Part shown: positions 54,240 to 62,488 of the stretch, piece by piece
Numbering within the stretch: position 1 is the stretch's first letter
Layout: each line of letters begins with the position of its first letter
NCBI GenBank assembly: GCA_036563615.1
Contig: DATCMB010000006.1
Location: forward strand, 814,149 to 878,148
DNA: 64,000 nt
DNA from: Candidatus Binatia bacterium
GTDB taxonomy: Bacteria; Desulfobacterota; Binatia; UBA12015
Reading direction: 5' to 3'
Position numbers and translations under genes: made by a program
The notes under the pieces: model-generated
Told to the model about the DNA's origin: nothing
What the model saw: only the letters and a program-made list of their open reading frames with translations
The model's database searches: none

Positions 54240-54689
54240 TCACGCCCGCCCGAGCTGGCGCAGCGCCTCGTAGAGCACGATCGACACCGCGTTCGAGAGG
54301 TTCAGGCTGCGCACGCCGCGGCCGGACATCGGGATGCGGTAGAGCGGTGCGAGCTTGGCGCGCAGATCGTCGGGCAGGCCGCGCGTCTCGCCGCCGAAGA
54401 CCAGCGCGTCGTCCTCGCGAAACTCGATCCGCGTGTACGACTCGACGCCGTGCGAGCTGAAGGCGAGCAGGCGACCGGGCGCGCGCGCGGCGTCGAACTC
54501 CTGCCAGCCGGCGTGCACGGTGAGGTCGACGTACGGCCAGTAGTCGAGGCCCGCGCGCTTGAGGTAGCGGTCCTCGAGCGAGAAGCCGAGCTTTCCGACC
54601 AGGTGCAGCGGGGTCTCGGTCGCGGCGCACAGCCGCGCGATCGAGCCCGTGTTCTGCGGAATCTCGGGCTCGACCAGGACTACGAGCAT
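54240..54689 (-). CDS. trmL: tRNA (cytidine/uridine-34 2'-O)-methyltransferase TrmL
   Basis: 149 residues of SPOUT fold. VLVEPEIPQNTGSIARLC, LVGKLGFSLEDRYLKRAGL, DALVFGGETRGLPD and IPMSGRGVRSLNLSNAVSI are the TrmL motifs, the last being the knot that holds SAM. It acts as a dimer on the wobble base of tRNA-Leu. ATG 54689 overlaps the DUF1285 gene (54680) by ten bases. Slightly shorter than E. coli TrmL (157). Confidence 0.92.
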   Translation of the reverse strand: MLVVLVEPEIPQNTGSIARLCAATETPLHLVGKLGFSLEDRYLKRAGLDYWPYVDLTVHAGWQEFDAARAPGRLLAFSSHGVESYTRIEFREDDALVFGGETRGLPDDLRAKLAPLYRIPMSGRGVRSLNLSNAVSIVLYEALRQLGRA

Positions 54690-55153
54690 CGCGCCGCGTC
54701 TTGCGCGATCTCGTGCGTCCCGGACGGCAGGCGCAGGACGAAGCGGTCGCCGTCCATCTCGACGTGCGAGAGCAGCTCCGCCTGCGCGGCGCGCAGGAAG
54801 CGGGCGCGGAACGCGCCGCCCTTGACGTCGACGTAGAGCACGTCGTCCTTGCCGAGGGTGAGGGAGGACGCCGCGAGCGGCTCCGAGGTGCCGTCGTTGA
54901 GCGTGATGCGGAAGCCCGCCTCGGCGTCGCCGTCGACGCGCGTGACGACGTAGGGGGTGTCCTCGACGACGATCTTGGCGCGCTCGTCGCCGATGCGCAG
55001 CCACCAGCTGCCGTCCTGCTCGCGCGTGACGTGGCGCGAGAACAGGTCGGCGATGCGCTGGTTCTCGATCGGCGCGTCGTCCGCGTACCAGCGTCCGTCG
55101 CGCCCGAAGCGGATGCTCTTGTTCTCGATGGCCCAGAATCCAGCCTTCGGCAT
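54680..55153 (-). CDS. DUF1285 protein
   Basis: 157 residues. SIRFGRDGRWYADDAPIENQ, IADLFSRHVTREQDG, WWLRIGDERAKIVVEDTPYVV and a beta-rich C-terminus match DUF1285. No catalytic residues are known for this family. ATG 55153 fits the family start. GTG 55159 is possible. It lies in an operon with trmL and is divergent from the lgt-tlpA fusion gene (99-base gap). Confidence 0.8.
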   Translation of the reverse strand: MPKAGFWAIENKSIRFGRDGRWYADDAPIENQRIADLFSRHVTREQDGSWWLRIGDERAKIVVEDTPYVVTRVDGDAEAGFRITLNDGTSEPLAASSLTLGKDDVLYVDVKGGAFRARFLRAAQAELLSHVEMDGDRFVLRLPSGTHEIAQDAARCS

Positions 55154-55252
55154 GCGCACATTCTGTCTGCGCCAGCGCGTCATGCAACGTCGCGCCGGGG
55201 GCGAGAGCATGGCGGGCGCGGGAGGGATCGGGTATGTCTCGTCGGATCCTCG

Positions 55253-56527
55253 ATGGTCCCGGTCCTGGTTCAGATCGGTCCGCTCGCGCTCTACAGCTTC
55301 GGCGCGATGCTCGCCCTGGCGTTCCTCGCCGCAGGCTACGTGCTCGGCAACCTGCTCGAAGCGCGCGGCCTCGACCGAGGGCATGCGTCCTCGATCGTCT
55401 GGTGGGCGGCGATCGGCGGCCTCGTCGGCTCGCGGGTGCTCGCGATCATCAACGACTGGAGCGGCTTCGTCGCGGCACCGCTGAGCTCGCTGCTGACCGG
55501 CGCGGGCTTCGTCTGGTACGGCGGCCTGGTCGGCGGCTTCGTCTCGGTGTCGGCGTACATCCGCATGCGCGGGCTGCCGTGGCTCGTGGTGGTCGACGCG
55601 ATCGCGCCGGGGCTCGCGCTCGGGCAGGCGATCGGCCGCATCGGCTGCCAGCTCGCGGGCGACGGCGACTGGGGCACGGCGTCGACGCTGCCGTGGGCGA
55701 TGGCCTATCCGCGCGCGATCTACGGCTGGACCGAGCCCGTGGGCGTCCGCGTCCACCCCGCACCGGTCTACGAGAGCCTGCTCTACAGCGGGATCTTCGT
55801 GGCGCTGCTGCGCATGGCGCGTCAGCCCGGGCGCTGGGCGGACGGCTCGGTGCTGTTCGCGTACCTCGTGCTGTCGGGTGTCGCGCGCTTCCTGGTCGAG
55901 TACGTGCGCATCGAGCCGCGTCTGTGGCTCGGTCTCACCGAGGCGCAGTGGTTCGGGATCGCTAGCGTCGTGGCGGGCGGCGCGGGGCTGCTCTGGGCGC
56001 GCGGCCGTCGCGCGGCGCTGTCACCGCTCGCCGGCATCGCCGCGCTGCTGCTGCTCGCGGGCTGTCAGTCGGGCGGCAAGATGGCGCCCGACTTCGTCGC
56101 CCAGGACCTGAACGGTCAGGCGGTGCGGCTCTCGCAGCACCGCGGCAAGGTCGTGTTCCTCAACTTCTGGACGACCTGGTGTCCGCCGTGCCGCGCGGAG
56201 ATGCCGGCGATGGAGGCGCTGTCGAAGAAGTTCGCCGCCGAGGACTTCGTGATGCTGGCGATCAGCGAGGACGATGGCGGCGCGCCGGTGGTGAAGAAGT
56301 TCGTCGAGGAGATGAAGCTCACCTTCCCGGTGCTGGTGAGCCCGACCGGCGAGATCGGACGCGCCTACGGCGTCTTCGGCTACCCCGAGACCTTCATCAT
56401 CGACCGCGAGGGGCGGCAGGTGGCGCGCTACATCGGTCCGCGCGACTGGAAGGATCCATCGTTCGAGCAGGACCTGCGCACGCTGATCACCGAGGGGCGC
56501 TGGCCGAAGGGGCCCGACGGGAACTGA
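55253..56527 (+). CDS. Lgt-TlpA fusion: prolipoprotein diacylglyceryl transferase joined to a thioredoxin-like domain
   Basis: 424 residues with no internal stop. Residues 1-~253 are Lgt-like: multiple helices, FVWYGGLVGG (86-95), GRIGCQLAGDGDWG (128-141) and VHPAPVYES (167-175), as in Lgt. Residues ~255-271 (SPLAGIAALLLLAGC) form a lipoprotein signal with lipobox L268-A-G-C271. Residues 277-424 are a TlpA/ResA-type redoxin with WTTWCPPC (C310, C313) and GYPET (cis-Pro 378). ATG 55253 is the Lgt-type start. GTG 55970 (codon 240) could give a separate TlpA-like lipoprotein from the same frame. Confidence 0.85.
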   Translation: MVPVLVQIGPLALYSFGAMLALAFLAAGYVLGNLLEARGLDRGHASSIVWWAAIGGLVGSRVLAIINDWSGFVAAPLSSLLTGAGFVWYGGLVGGFVSVSAYIRMRGLPWLVVVDAIAPGLALGQAIGRIGCQLAGDGDWGTASTLPWAMAYPRAIYGWTEPVGVRVHPAPVYESLLYSGIFVALLRMARQPGRWADGSVLFAYLVLSGVARFLVEYVRIEPRLWLGLTEAQWFGIASVVAGGAGLLWARGRRAALSPLAGIAALLLLAGCQSGGKMAPDFVAQDLNGQAVRLSQHRGKVVFLNFWTTWCPPCRAEMPAMEALSKKFAAEDFVMLAISEDDGGAPVVKKFVEEMKLTFPVLVSPTGEIGRAYGVFGYPETFIIDREGRQVARYIGPRDWKDPSFEQDLRTLITEGRWPKGPDGN

Positions 56528-56558
56528 TTCCACGAGAAGGCGCTGCCCTCTCGCCCCA

Positions 56559-56573
56559 CGCGGCAAAGCCGCG
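56559..56573. terminator. Hairpin between convergent genes, first of two
   Basis: CGCGGC-AAA-GCCGCG, a six-base perfect stem with a three-base loop, 32 bases after the lgt-tlpA stop. No T-run follows, as is usual in GC-rich genomes. Confidence 0.4.
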
Positions 56574-56601
56574 GCCCCACTCACCCGCTCGCTACGCTCG
56601 G

Positions 56602-56620
56602 CCGCGCGCTGCGCGCGCGG
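56602..56620. terminator. Hairpin between convergent genes, second of two
   Basis: CCGCGCGC-TGC-GCGCGCGG, an eight-base perfect stem with a three-base loop, 26 bases from the ACT gene's stop. It probably ends transcription from one or both sides. Confidence 0.45.
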
Positions 56621-56645
56621 AGTCCGTTGCGCACCCGGGCGTCGG

Positions 56646-57041
56646 TCAGCGATAGCCCTTCAGCGCCTCGCCCGCGCGCTTGACGTTGCTCACCGCGAGG
56701 AAGATCACCGCCTTCCCGCGGTCGGGCGTGCTCGCGTACATGTAGTCGATGTTGACCCGCGCCTTGCCGAGACGGCGGGCGATGGCGGCGAGCGTGCCGG
56801 GGCGGTTCTCGACCGGGACCGCGACGATCTCGTTCTCGAACACCAGCACGCCGGCCGCGCCGAGCAGGTGCATCGCCTTGTCGGGGTCGCTCACCACGAC
56901 GCGCACGGCCGAGTGGTCGACCAGGTTCTCGACGTAGATGCCCTTGATGTTGATCTTCGCCTGCGCGAGGTCCGCGCAGACGTCGGCGAGAACGCCGGGG
57001 CGGTTCTCGAGGATCAACGTGAGCTGCCGCTCCACCCGCAT
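56646..57041 (-). CDS. Tandem ACT-domain protein
   Basis: 131 residues forming two ACT domains: RQLTLILENRPGVLADVCAD with INIKGIYVEN, then EIVAVPVENRPGTLAAIARR with VNIDYMYAST. ACT domains bind amino acids, and stand-alone pairs act as small-molecule sensors or as regulators of aspartokinase-type pathways. No enzyme is attached. Convergent with the lgt-tlpA gene. Confidence 0.88.
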   Translation of the reverse strand: MRVERQLTLILENRPGVLADVCADLAQAKINIKGIYVENLVDHSAVRVVVSDPDKAMHLLGAAGVLVFENEIVAVPVENRPGTLAAIARRLGKARVNIDYMYASTPDRGKAVIFLAVSNVKRAGEALKGYR

Positions 57042-57203
57042 GACCGCACCTCCATCTCGCGGCCTAGCAGCGGTCGCGGAGCCAAGTCAAAACAGGGCAG
57101 GGCAGTGAGCGCGGCACCGTCGTGCGCTTCGCCTTGCGGTCGCGGTCGCTTCCTGGCTAAGACGGCGCAGGTATCGCGCAGCGTCTTGCGGGGGGCGCGG
57201 TCG

Positions 57204-57908
57204 ATGGTGCGGTTCATTCACGTTGCCCGGTCGTATCCGGACGCAGAGGTGCTGCTCGATGTGAACCTCTGCGTCGATACCGGCGACGCGGTGGTGGTGA
57301 GCGGTCCGGCGGGAGCGGGGAAGAGCACGCTCGTCCGCCTGCTGCTCGGCCTCGAGGAGCCGACGCACGGCTGGATCGTGGTCGACGATCTCGTGCTCGG
57401 CGGCAGCTCGCAGGAGGTTCTCGCCGCGCACCGGCGCCGCATCGGGCTGATCCCGCAGCGACCGCTGCTGGTCGACGACTTGACGGTCGAGCAGAACGTC
57501 GCGCTCGCGCTCGAGGTGACCGGCGCCCTGCCGCAGCAGGCGCGCGCGTCGGCGGCCGCGGCGGTCGAGCGCGTCGGCTTGACGCACCTGCTGCACCGCC
57601 GCGCCGCGACCCTGTCGGAGTCCGAGCGGCGCTGGATCGGCATCGCGCGGGCGCTCGCGCGTCGCGAGGCGTCGCTGATCGTCGCCGACGAGCCGGCGGC
57701 GGGCTTCGACGCGCGTGAGACGCGCGCGCTCGGCGCGCTGCTCGCCGAGGAGCGCTCGTTCGGCAAGACGGTGCTGATCGCGAGCCGCGAGCCGGGCCTC
57801 GCCGGGCTCGGCGCCCACCGCGTCGCCATGCTCGACGGCGGCCGCATCACGCTCGAGACCGCGGCCCCGACGGGCCGCGTGCGCAGCGTCGCGGGACGGC
57901 AGTCGTGA
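57204..57908 (+). CDS. ftsE: FtsE-like ABC ATPase with altered signature and H-loop
   Basis: 234 residues. Walker A GPAGAGKST (34-42), Q-loop IPQRPLL (Q85), Walker B LIVADEPAAGFD (D162-E163). The signature reads LSESE (137-141) where FtsE has LSGGE, and the H-loop His is replaced by Arg195 (LIASREP). FtsE drives FtsX and periplasmic amidase activation during division. ATG 57204 gives the family N-terminus. It overlaps the next gene by four bases, and that gene is the FtsX-EnvC fusion. Confidence 0.8.
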   Translation: MVRFIHVARSYPDAEVLLDVNLCVDTGDAVVVSGPAGAGKSTLVRLLLGLEEPTHGWIVVDDLVLGGSSQEVLAAHRRRIGLIPQRPLLVDDLTVEQNVALALEVTGALPQQARASAAAAVERVGLTHLLHRRAATLSESERRWIGIARALARREASLIVADEPAAGFDARETRALGALLAEERSFGKTVLIASREPGLAGLGAHRVAMLDGGRITLETAAPTGRVRSVAGRQS

Positions 57909-59512
57909 TGTGGTCCGTCGGCGCCGCGCGCCGCATGGGCGGGGCGCTCGCGCTCGCCTTCGTCCTCGCGCTCACGGCGGGCATCCTGGTGACGGCCGGC
58001 GGCGCGCTGCTCGCGCGCGCGCGCTCGCTCGGCGACGCCGCGACCGGCGACGTCCGCTTCTACGTCGTCGCCCGCGGGCCGCTCGCGGAGGCGACCCGCG
58101 AGGGCATCGCGCTCCACCCGGAGATCCGGCTGATCGGCGAGCACAGCATCGATCAGCTCATCGGCGAGACCGCGTTCGAGCGCCGCGGCGACATGCTGCG
58201 CGTCCTCGAGGTCGCGGTGCCGCGCGGACCGGACGGCGACGTCGCCGAGCGGGTCGCGACGCTGCAGCAGATCGACGGTGTCGTCGAGGTGATCGCGCTC
58301 GGCGCGGTCGACGTCGCGGCGGCGCCGAAGGCGTCGGGTCGCCTGGGGGGCGCGGGCATCGCGCTGATCGCGCTCGGCTGCGCGCTGTTCGTCGCCGGCG
58401 TGACGGTCACCTCGACGATGGCCGTCCGGGCGCGCGCCGACGAGCTCGCGGTGCGCTGGCTGCTCGGGACGGAGCCCGTCGCGCTGTGGCGTCCGGTCGG
58501 CGCGGTGCTCGGCGTGACGGCGCTGGCCGGCGTGCTGGGGGCGCTCGGCGCAGCGCTGCTCGTCGTGCGCTTCGTCGCGCCCGACGCCGCGACGAGCCTC
58601 GCGAGCAGGGGCACGGTGCCGCTGCCGAGCTCGCTCGGCAGCGCGCTCGCCGCGCTGGTCTTCGCGCTCGGCGCCGTCGGCTCGGCGGCGCTCGCGGCGC
58701 GCCGCGCGCTGCTGCGCTTGACCGCCGAGCCGGCGCGGCTCGTCGGCTGGGCGGCGACGCTGCTGCTTCTGTCGTCCGTGCTGACGTCGGCCGCGGTCGG
58801 CTCGGCCGCGACCCTCGACGCGTCCGCCACGGTGCCCAGCGAGTGGCAGATGCTGCGCGGCGTGGCGCGCGAGCTCGCGGCCTGCCGCAAGGGCCTGCAC
58901 GAGGCCGAGAAGACGCTCGCCGAGACCGAGCTCGTGGCGCTCCGCGCGTACGCCAAGGAGGATGCCGTGCTGCTTCGCCTCGCCTCCGCGCAACGCGAGG
59001 CGGACGCGCGCCTCGTCGAGCGCTGGCGCGAGTCCTGCGCCGCGCTCGAGGCGAGACGGCTCGAGCTGCGCGCCCAGCACCGCGCGAGCCTGTTTCCCGG
59101 GCCGCCCATCGAGCCGCGTCTCGCGCCGGTCGCCGGACGCGTCGAGGTCGCCTTCGGCGAGGCCGGGCTGCCGGGCAAGCCGCGGGCGTTTCGCAACGGC
59201 GTCGGGCTGCGCACCCGTCCGGGCGAGATCGTGCGGGCGAGCGCGCCGGGCAAGGTGGTGTTCTCGGGCGACCTCGCGGGCGCCGGACGGGTCGTCGTCG
59301 TCAGCCACGGTCGGCGCACCTTCAGCGTCTACGGCCGAGTTGCCGAAGCATTGGTCGTGCGGGGAATGGAGGTCGAGGCGGGCGAGCCGGTCGCGCGGGC
59401 CGGGGAGGGCGGCACGCTCTACTTCTCGGTGCGCGAGCGCGGCAAGGCGGTCGATCCGATCGCCTGGCTCCGCATGGAGCCCACGGCCGTGCAGACCGGG
59501 ACGGGCGGCTGA
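57905..59512 (+). CDS. FtsX fused to an EnvC-like LytM amidase activator
   Basis: 535 residues. N-terminal FtsX: TM1 (12-36), extracytoplasmic domain (37-146), TM2 (147-172), the cytosolic stretch TSTMAVRARADELAVRWLLG, TM3 (195-223) and TM4 (243-266). A fifth segment (278-303) leads to a helical region (315-392, likely coiled coil) and a LytM domain (405-522). The LytM metal ligands are absent: RNGVGLRT and LYFSVRERGKAVDPIAW replace HxxxD and HxH, as in the non-enzymatic EnvC. FtsX and EnvC are normally separate. GTG 57905 overlaps the ftsE stop. ATG 57908 is the next codon. Confidence 0.88.
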   Translation: MMWSVGAARRMGGALALAFVLALTAGILVTAGGALLARARSLGDAATGDVRFYVVARGPLAEATREGIALHPEIRLIGEHSIDQLIGETAFERRGDMLRVLEVAVPRGPDGDVAERVATLQQIDGVVEVIALGAVDVAAAPKASGRLGGAGIALIALGCALFVAGVTVTSTMAVRARADELAVRWLLGTEPVALWRPVGAVLGVTALAGVLGALGAALLVVRFVAPDAATSLASRGTVPLPSSLGSALAALVFALGAVGSAALAARRALLRLTAEPARLVGWAATLLLLSSVLTSAAVGSAATLDASATVPSEWQMLRGVARELAACRKGLHEAEKTLAETELVALRAYAKEDAVLLRLASAQREADARLVERWRESCAALEARRLELRAQHRASLFPGPPIEPRLAPVAGRVEVAFGEAGLPGKPRAFRNGVGLRTRPGEIVRASAPGKVVFSGDLAGAGRVVVVSHGRRTFSVYGRVAEALVVRGMEVEAGEPVARAGEGGTLYFSVRERGKAVDPIAWLRMEPTAVQTGTGG

Positions 59513-59521
59513 AAATCCGCC

Positions 59522-59550
59522 TTCCGACGGGCGAACGGTTCGCTTATGAG
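59522..59550 (+). promoter_or_regulatory. Possible promoter ahead of ctpA
   Basis: TTCCGA (59522-59527), 17 bases, then TATGAG (59545-59550) in the 92-base gap after the ftsX-envC gene. This stretch is visibly AT-richer than the region. Partial separate expression of ctpA is possible. Confidence 0.3.
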
Positions 59551-59604
59551 ATATGGTGCGAAAGCATTGCAATCCGGAGAGAGATCTCCACGAAGAGGAA
59601 AGGC

Positions 59605-61014
59605 ATGAGGCAGTTTTCCAGCACCCGACGCCGGCGCGCTACGCTGACGACGCTCGCTTTCGGCGTCTGCATGGCGGTGCTGTTCTCCGGAGGGCGAGCG
59701 GTCGAGCGGGTGTCGGCGGTCCCACAGGAGACCTACGACGAGCTCGAAACCTTCACCAACATCCTATCGATCGTTCAGAAGAACTACGTCGACCACGTCG
59801 ACACCAAGCAGCTCCTCGAGGGCGCGGTGAACGGCATGCTCGGGTCGCTCGACCCGCACAGCGCCTACTTGACGCCCGAGCTCTACAAGGAGCTGCAGGT
59901 CGACACCAAGGGGAGCTTCGGCGGTCTCGGCATCGAGATCACCAACCGGGGTGGTGTCTTGACGGTGGTGTCGCCGATCGAGGACACGCCCGCGTCGCGC
60001 GCCGGCATCCTGCCCGGTGACCAGATCATCAAGATCGACGGCGAGTTCACCAAGGACCTGACGCTCGCCGACGCCGTCAAGAAGATGCGCGGCCCGCGCG
60101 GCTCGAAGGTCGTCCTGTCGATCAAGCGAGAGGGCGTGCCCGAGCTGCTCGACTTCACGCTGGTCCGCGAGAACATCCAGATCCAAAGCGTCAAATACAA
60201 GGATCTCGGCGACGGCTACGGCTACATCCGCATCACCCAGTTCCAGGAGCGGACCGCGGCCGCGCTCGAGGAGGCGCTCGCGCAGCTCTCGGCGAGCAAC
60301 GACGGCAGCATCCGCGGCCTGATCCTCGACCTGCGCAACGATCCCGGCGGGCTCCTGTCGCAGGCGGTCAAGGTCGCCGACACCTTCCTCGACTCGGGCC
60401 TGATCGTCTACACGGACGGCCGGCTCGACAGCCAGAAGCAGAAGTACTTCGCGCACAAGCCGGGCAGCTACACCGACTTCCCGATGGTGGTGCTGGTCAA
60501 CGGCGGCACGGCGAGCGCGGCGGAGATCGTCGCGGGCGCGCTGCAGGACCACAAGCGCGCGCTCGTGCTCGGCACGCAGACCTTCGGCAAGGGGTCGGTG
60601 CAGACGATCCTGCCCCTCGACGACCAGTCTGCGCTGCGCTTGACGACCGCGCTCTACTACACGCCGAGCGGACGCTCCATCCAGGCGACCGGCATCACGC
60701 CGGACATCATCATGGAGAACAACGTCCAGCTCCAGAAGATCGACGCGAAGAAGTCGCCGCAGTCGCAGTTCCTGCGCGAGGAGAACCTGCCGAAGCACCT
60801 CGAGAACGGCAATCGCGATCAGGACGGCTCGAAGCTGACGCCGAAGCCGATCAAGAACGAGCCGGAGATCGAGGAGCCCGAGGACGCGCCGTCGGACGAC
60901 GGCAGCTCGTCGCAGACGATGGGCGAGCTCGGCAAGGACCCGCAGCTCGACCGCGCGCTCGAGCTCCTGAAGAGCTGGCAGGTCTTCAAGACGCTGGTCG
61001 CGAAGAGCAACTGA
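59605..61014 (+). CDS. ctpA: S41-family carboxy-terminal processing protease CtpA
   Basis: 469 residues. A signal segment (ATLTTLAFGVCMAVLFSGG, 12-30) leads to the periplasmic protein. A PDZ domain occupies about 100-180 (SFGGLGIEI, PGDQIIKIDG). The S41 catalytic Ser304 is in NGGTASAAEIV and Lys329 in GTQTFGKGSVQ. Ctp proteases degrade or process periplasmic proteins, including cell-wall hydrolases, which fits the position after ftsE and ftsX-envC. ATG 59605 is preceded by AGAGGAAAGG. Confidence 0.92.
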   Translation: MRQFSSTRRRRATLTTLAFGVCMAVLFSGGRAVERVSAVPQETYDELETFTNILSIVQKNYVDHVDTKQLLEGAVNGMLGSLDPHSAYLTPELYKELQVDTKGSFGGLGIEITNRGGVLTVVSPIEDTPASRAGILPGDQIIKIDGEFTKDLTLADAVKKMRGPRGSKVVLSIKREGVPELLDFTLVRENIQIQSVKYKDLGDGYGYIRITQFQERTAAALEEALAQLSASNDGSIRGLILDLRNDPGGLLSQAVKVADTFLDSGLIVYTDGRLDSQKQKYFAHKPGSYTDFPMVVLVNGGTASAAEIVAGALQDHKRALVLGTQTFGKGSVQTILPLDDQSALRLTTALYYTPSGRSIQATGITPDIIMENNVQLQKIDAKKSPQSQFLREENLPKHLENGNRDQDGSKLTPKPIKNEPEIEEPEDAPSDDGSSSQTMGELGKDPQLDRALELLKSWQVFKTLVAKSN

Positions 61015-61093
61015 CCGGACCGCTCTTGCGCCCGAGCAGCACGACCCTCGCGCGTCGCGTCCGCTCGCTTCCCGTGTCGGTGGCCGTCCCAGG

Positions 61094-62488
61094 ATGACGT
61101 TCGCGGCGGCCCCGAAGCCGGTCCGGCGCGCGCTCACCGTCCGCGAGCTGGCGGCGCGTCTGCAGGGCGTGCTGCAGGAGCGCTTCCCGACCCGCTTCTG
61201 GGTCGAGGGCGAGCTCTCGAACGTCAAGCCGGCGCGCAACGGCCACGTCTGGTGCTGTCTCAAGGACGGCGACGCGCAGATCGAGGCGGTGATCTGGCGC
61301 GACGACCTGCGCGCGCTGCGCTTCTCGCCGGCGGACGGCATGCACGTCCTCGCGCTCGTTCGCCGCGTCGACTTCTACGCGCCGTCCGGACGCCTGCGGA
61401 TCCAGCTCGAGCGCATCGAGCCGCAAGGCATCGGCGCGCTCTACCGCGCGCTCGAGGAGCGCAAGCAGCGGCTCGCCGCGGAAGGGCTCTTCGACGAGGC
61501 GCGCAAGCGGCCGTTGCCGTTCCTCCCGCGCACGGTGGGCGTGGCGACCGCCGCCACCGGCGCCGCGGTGCGCGACATCCTGCGCATCCTCCTGCAGCGC
61601 TTCCCCGACCGTCACGTGATCGTGCGGCCGTGCCGCGTGCAGGGCGAGGGCGCCGCGGCGGACGTCGCGGCGGCGCTCGACGATCTGAACCGCGACGGCG
61701 CGGCCGAGGTGATCATCGTCGGCCGCGGCGGCGGCTCGATCGAGGATCTGTGGGCGTTCAACGAGGAGGTCGTCGTGCGCGCGATCGCGCGCTCGCGCGT
61801 GCCGGTGGTCTCGGCGGTCGGGCACGAAACCGACTGGACGCTCGCCGATCTCGTCGCCGACGTGCGCGCGCCGACGCCGACCGCGGCCGCGGCGCTCGTC
61901 ATGCCGCAGCGTGACGAGCTCGAGGAGCGTCTCGCGACCAGCGCCCTGCGTCTCCGGCGCGCGCTCGCGCAGCGCGTGGAGCGCGCGCGCAGCCGGCTCG
62001 CCGCGGCGGACGTGGTGCTCGCGGATCCGCGCCGTCTGGTGCGGGAGCGTCGCCTGCGCCTCGAGTCGCTCGCGCGCCGGGCGCGCGAGGCGATGCTGAC
62101 GATCCCGGTCTCGCGACGCCAGCGCATCGACCGCATCGCGGCGCGCCTCGGCGGCTGCGCGCCGCAGCCGCAGGCGCGACGGCTCGAGCTCGAACGGCTC
62201 GGGCAGCGCATGACCGCCGCCTGGGAAAGGCGCTTCGCCGGCGCACGTCACGAGGTCGACGCGCGCGCTGCGCAGCTCGACGCGCTGTCGCCGCTCGCGG
62301 TGCTCGGCCGCGGCTTCGCGCTCGCGCGTCGCGAAGGCGGCGCGGTGGTGCGCGACGCGACGACGCTCTCGGTCGGTGAGTCGCTCGATCTGCGCTTCGC
62401 CCGCGGCAGCGCGCGTGCGCAGGTGCTAGAGACGTCGGCCGAGAGCGGCGCCGAGGTGCCGCGAGGAACGTTGCGGAGGGGGAAGTGA
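61094..62488 (+). CDS. xseA: Exodeoxyribonuclease VII large subunit
   Basis: 464 residues. N-terminal OB fold (FWVEGELSNVKPARNGHVWC), then the catalytic core with RVPVVSAVGHETDWTLADL and DVRAPTPTAAAALV, and a long helical C-terminus. With XseB it degrades single-stranded DNA from both ends. ATG 61094 gives the usual start. The 3' end overlaps xseB by four bases. Length matches the family (about 450). Confidence 0.95.
   Translation: MTFAAAPKPVRRALTVRELAARLQGVLQERFPTRFWVEGELSNVKPARNGHVWCCLKDGDAQIEAVIWRDDLRALRFSPADGMHVLALVRRVDFYAPSGRLRIQLERIEPQGIGALYRALEERKQRLAAEGLFDEARKRPLPFLPRTVGVATAATGAAVRDILRILLQRFPDRHVIVRPCRVQGEGAAADVAAALDDLNRDGAAEVIIVGRGGGSIEDLWAFNEEVVVRAIARSRVPVVSAVGHETDWTLADLVADVRAPTPTAAAALVMPQRDELEERLATSALRLRRALAQRVERARSRLAAADVVLADPRRLVRERRLRLESLARRAREAMLTIPVSRRQRIDRIAARLGGCAPQPQARRLELERLGQRMTAAWERRFAGARHEVDARAAQLDALSPLAVLGRGFALARREGGAVVRDATTLSVGESLDLRFARGSARAQVLETSAESGAEVPRGTLRRGK

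Noticed and set aside
9775..60640. CTTGACG copies read as many -35 promoter elements
   Set aside because: They fall inside reading frames as Leu-Thr codons without matching -10 boxes. I report the codon bias instead.
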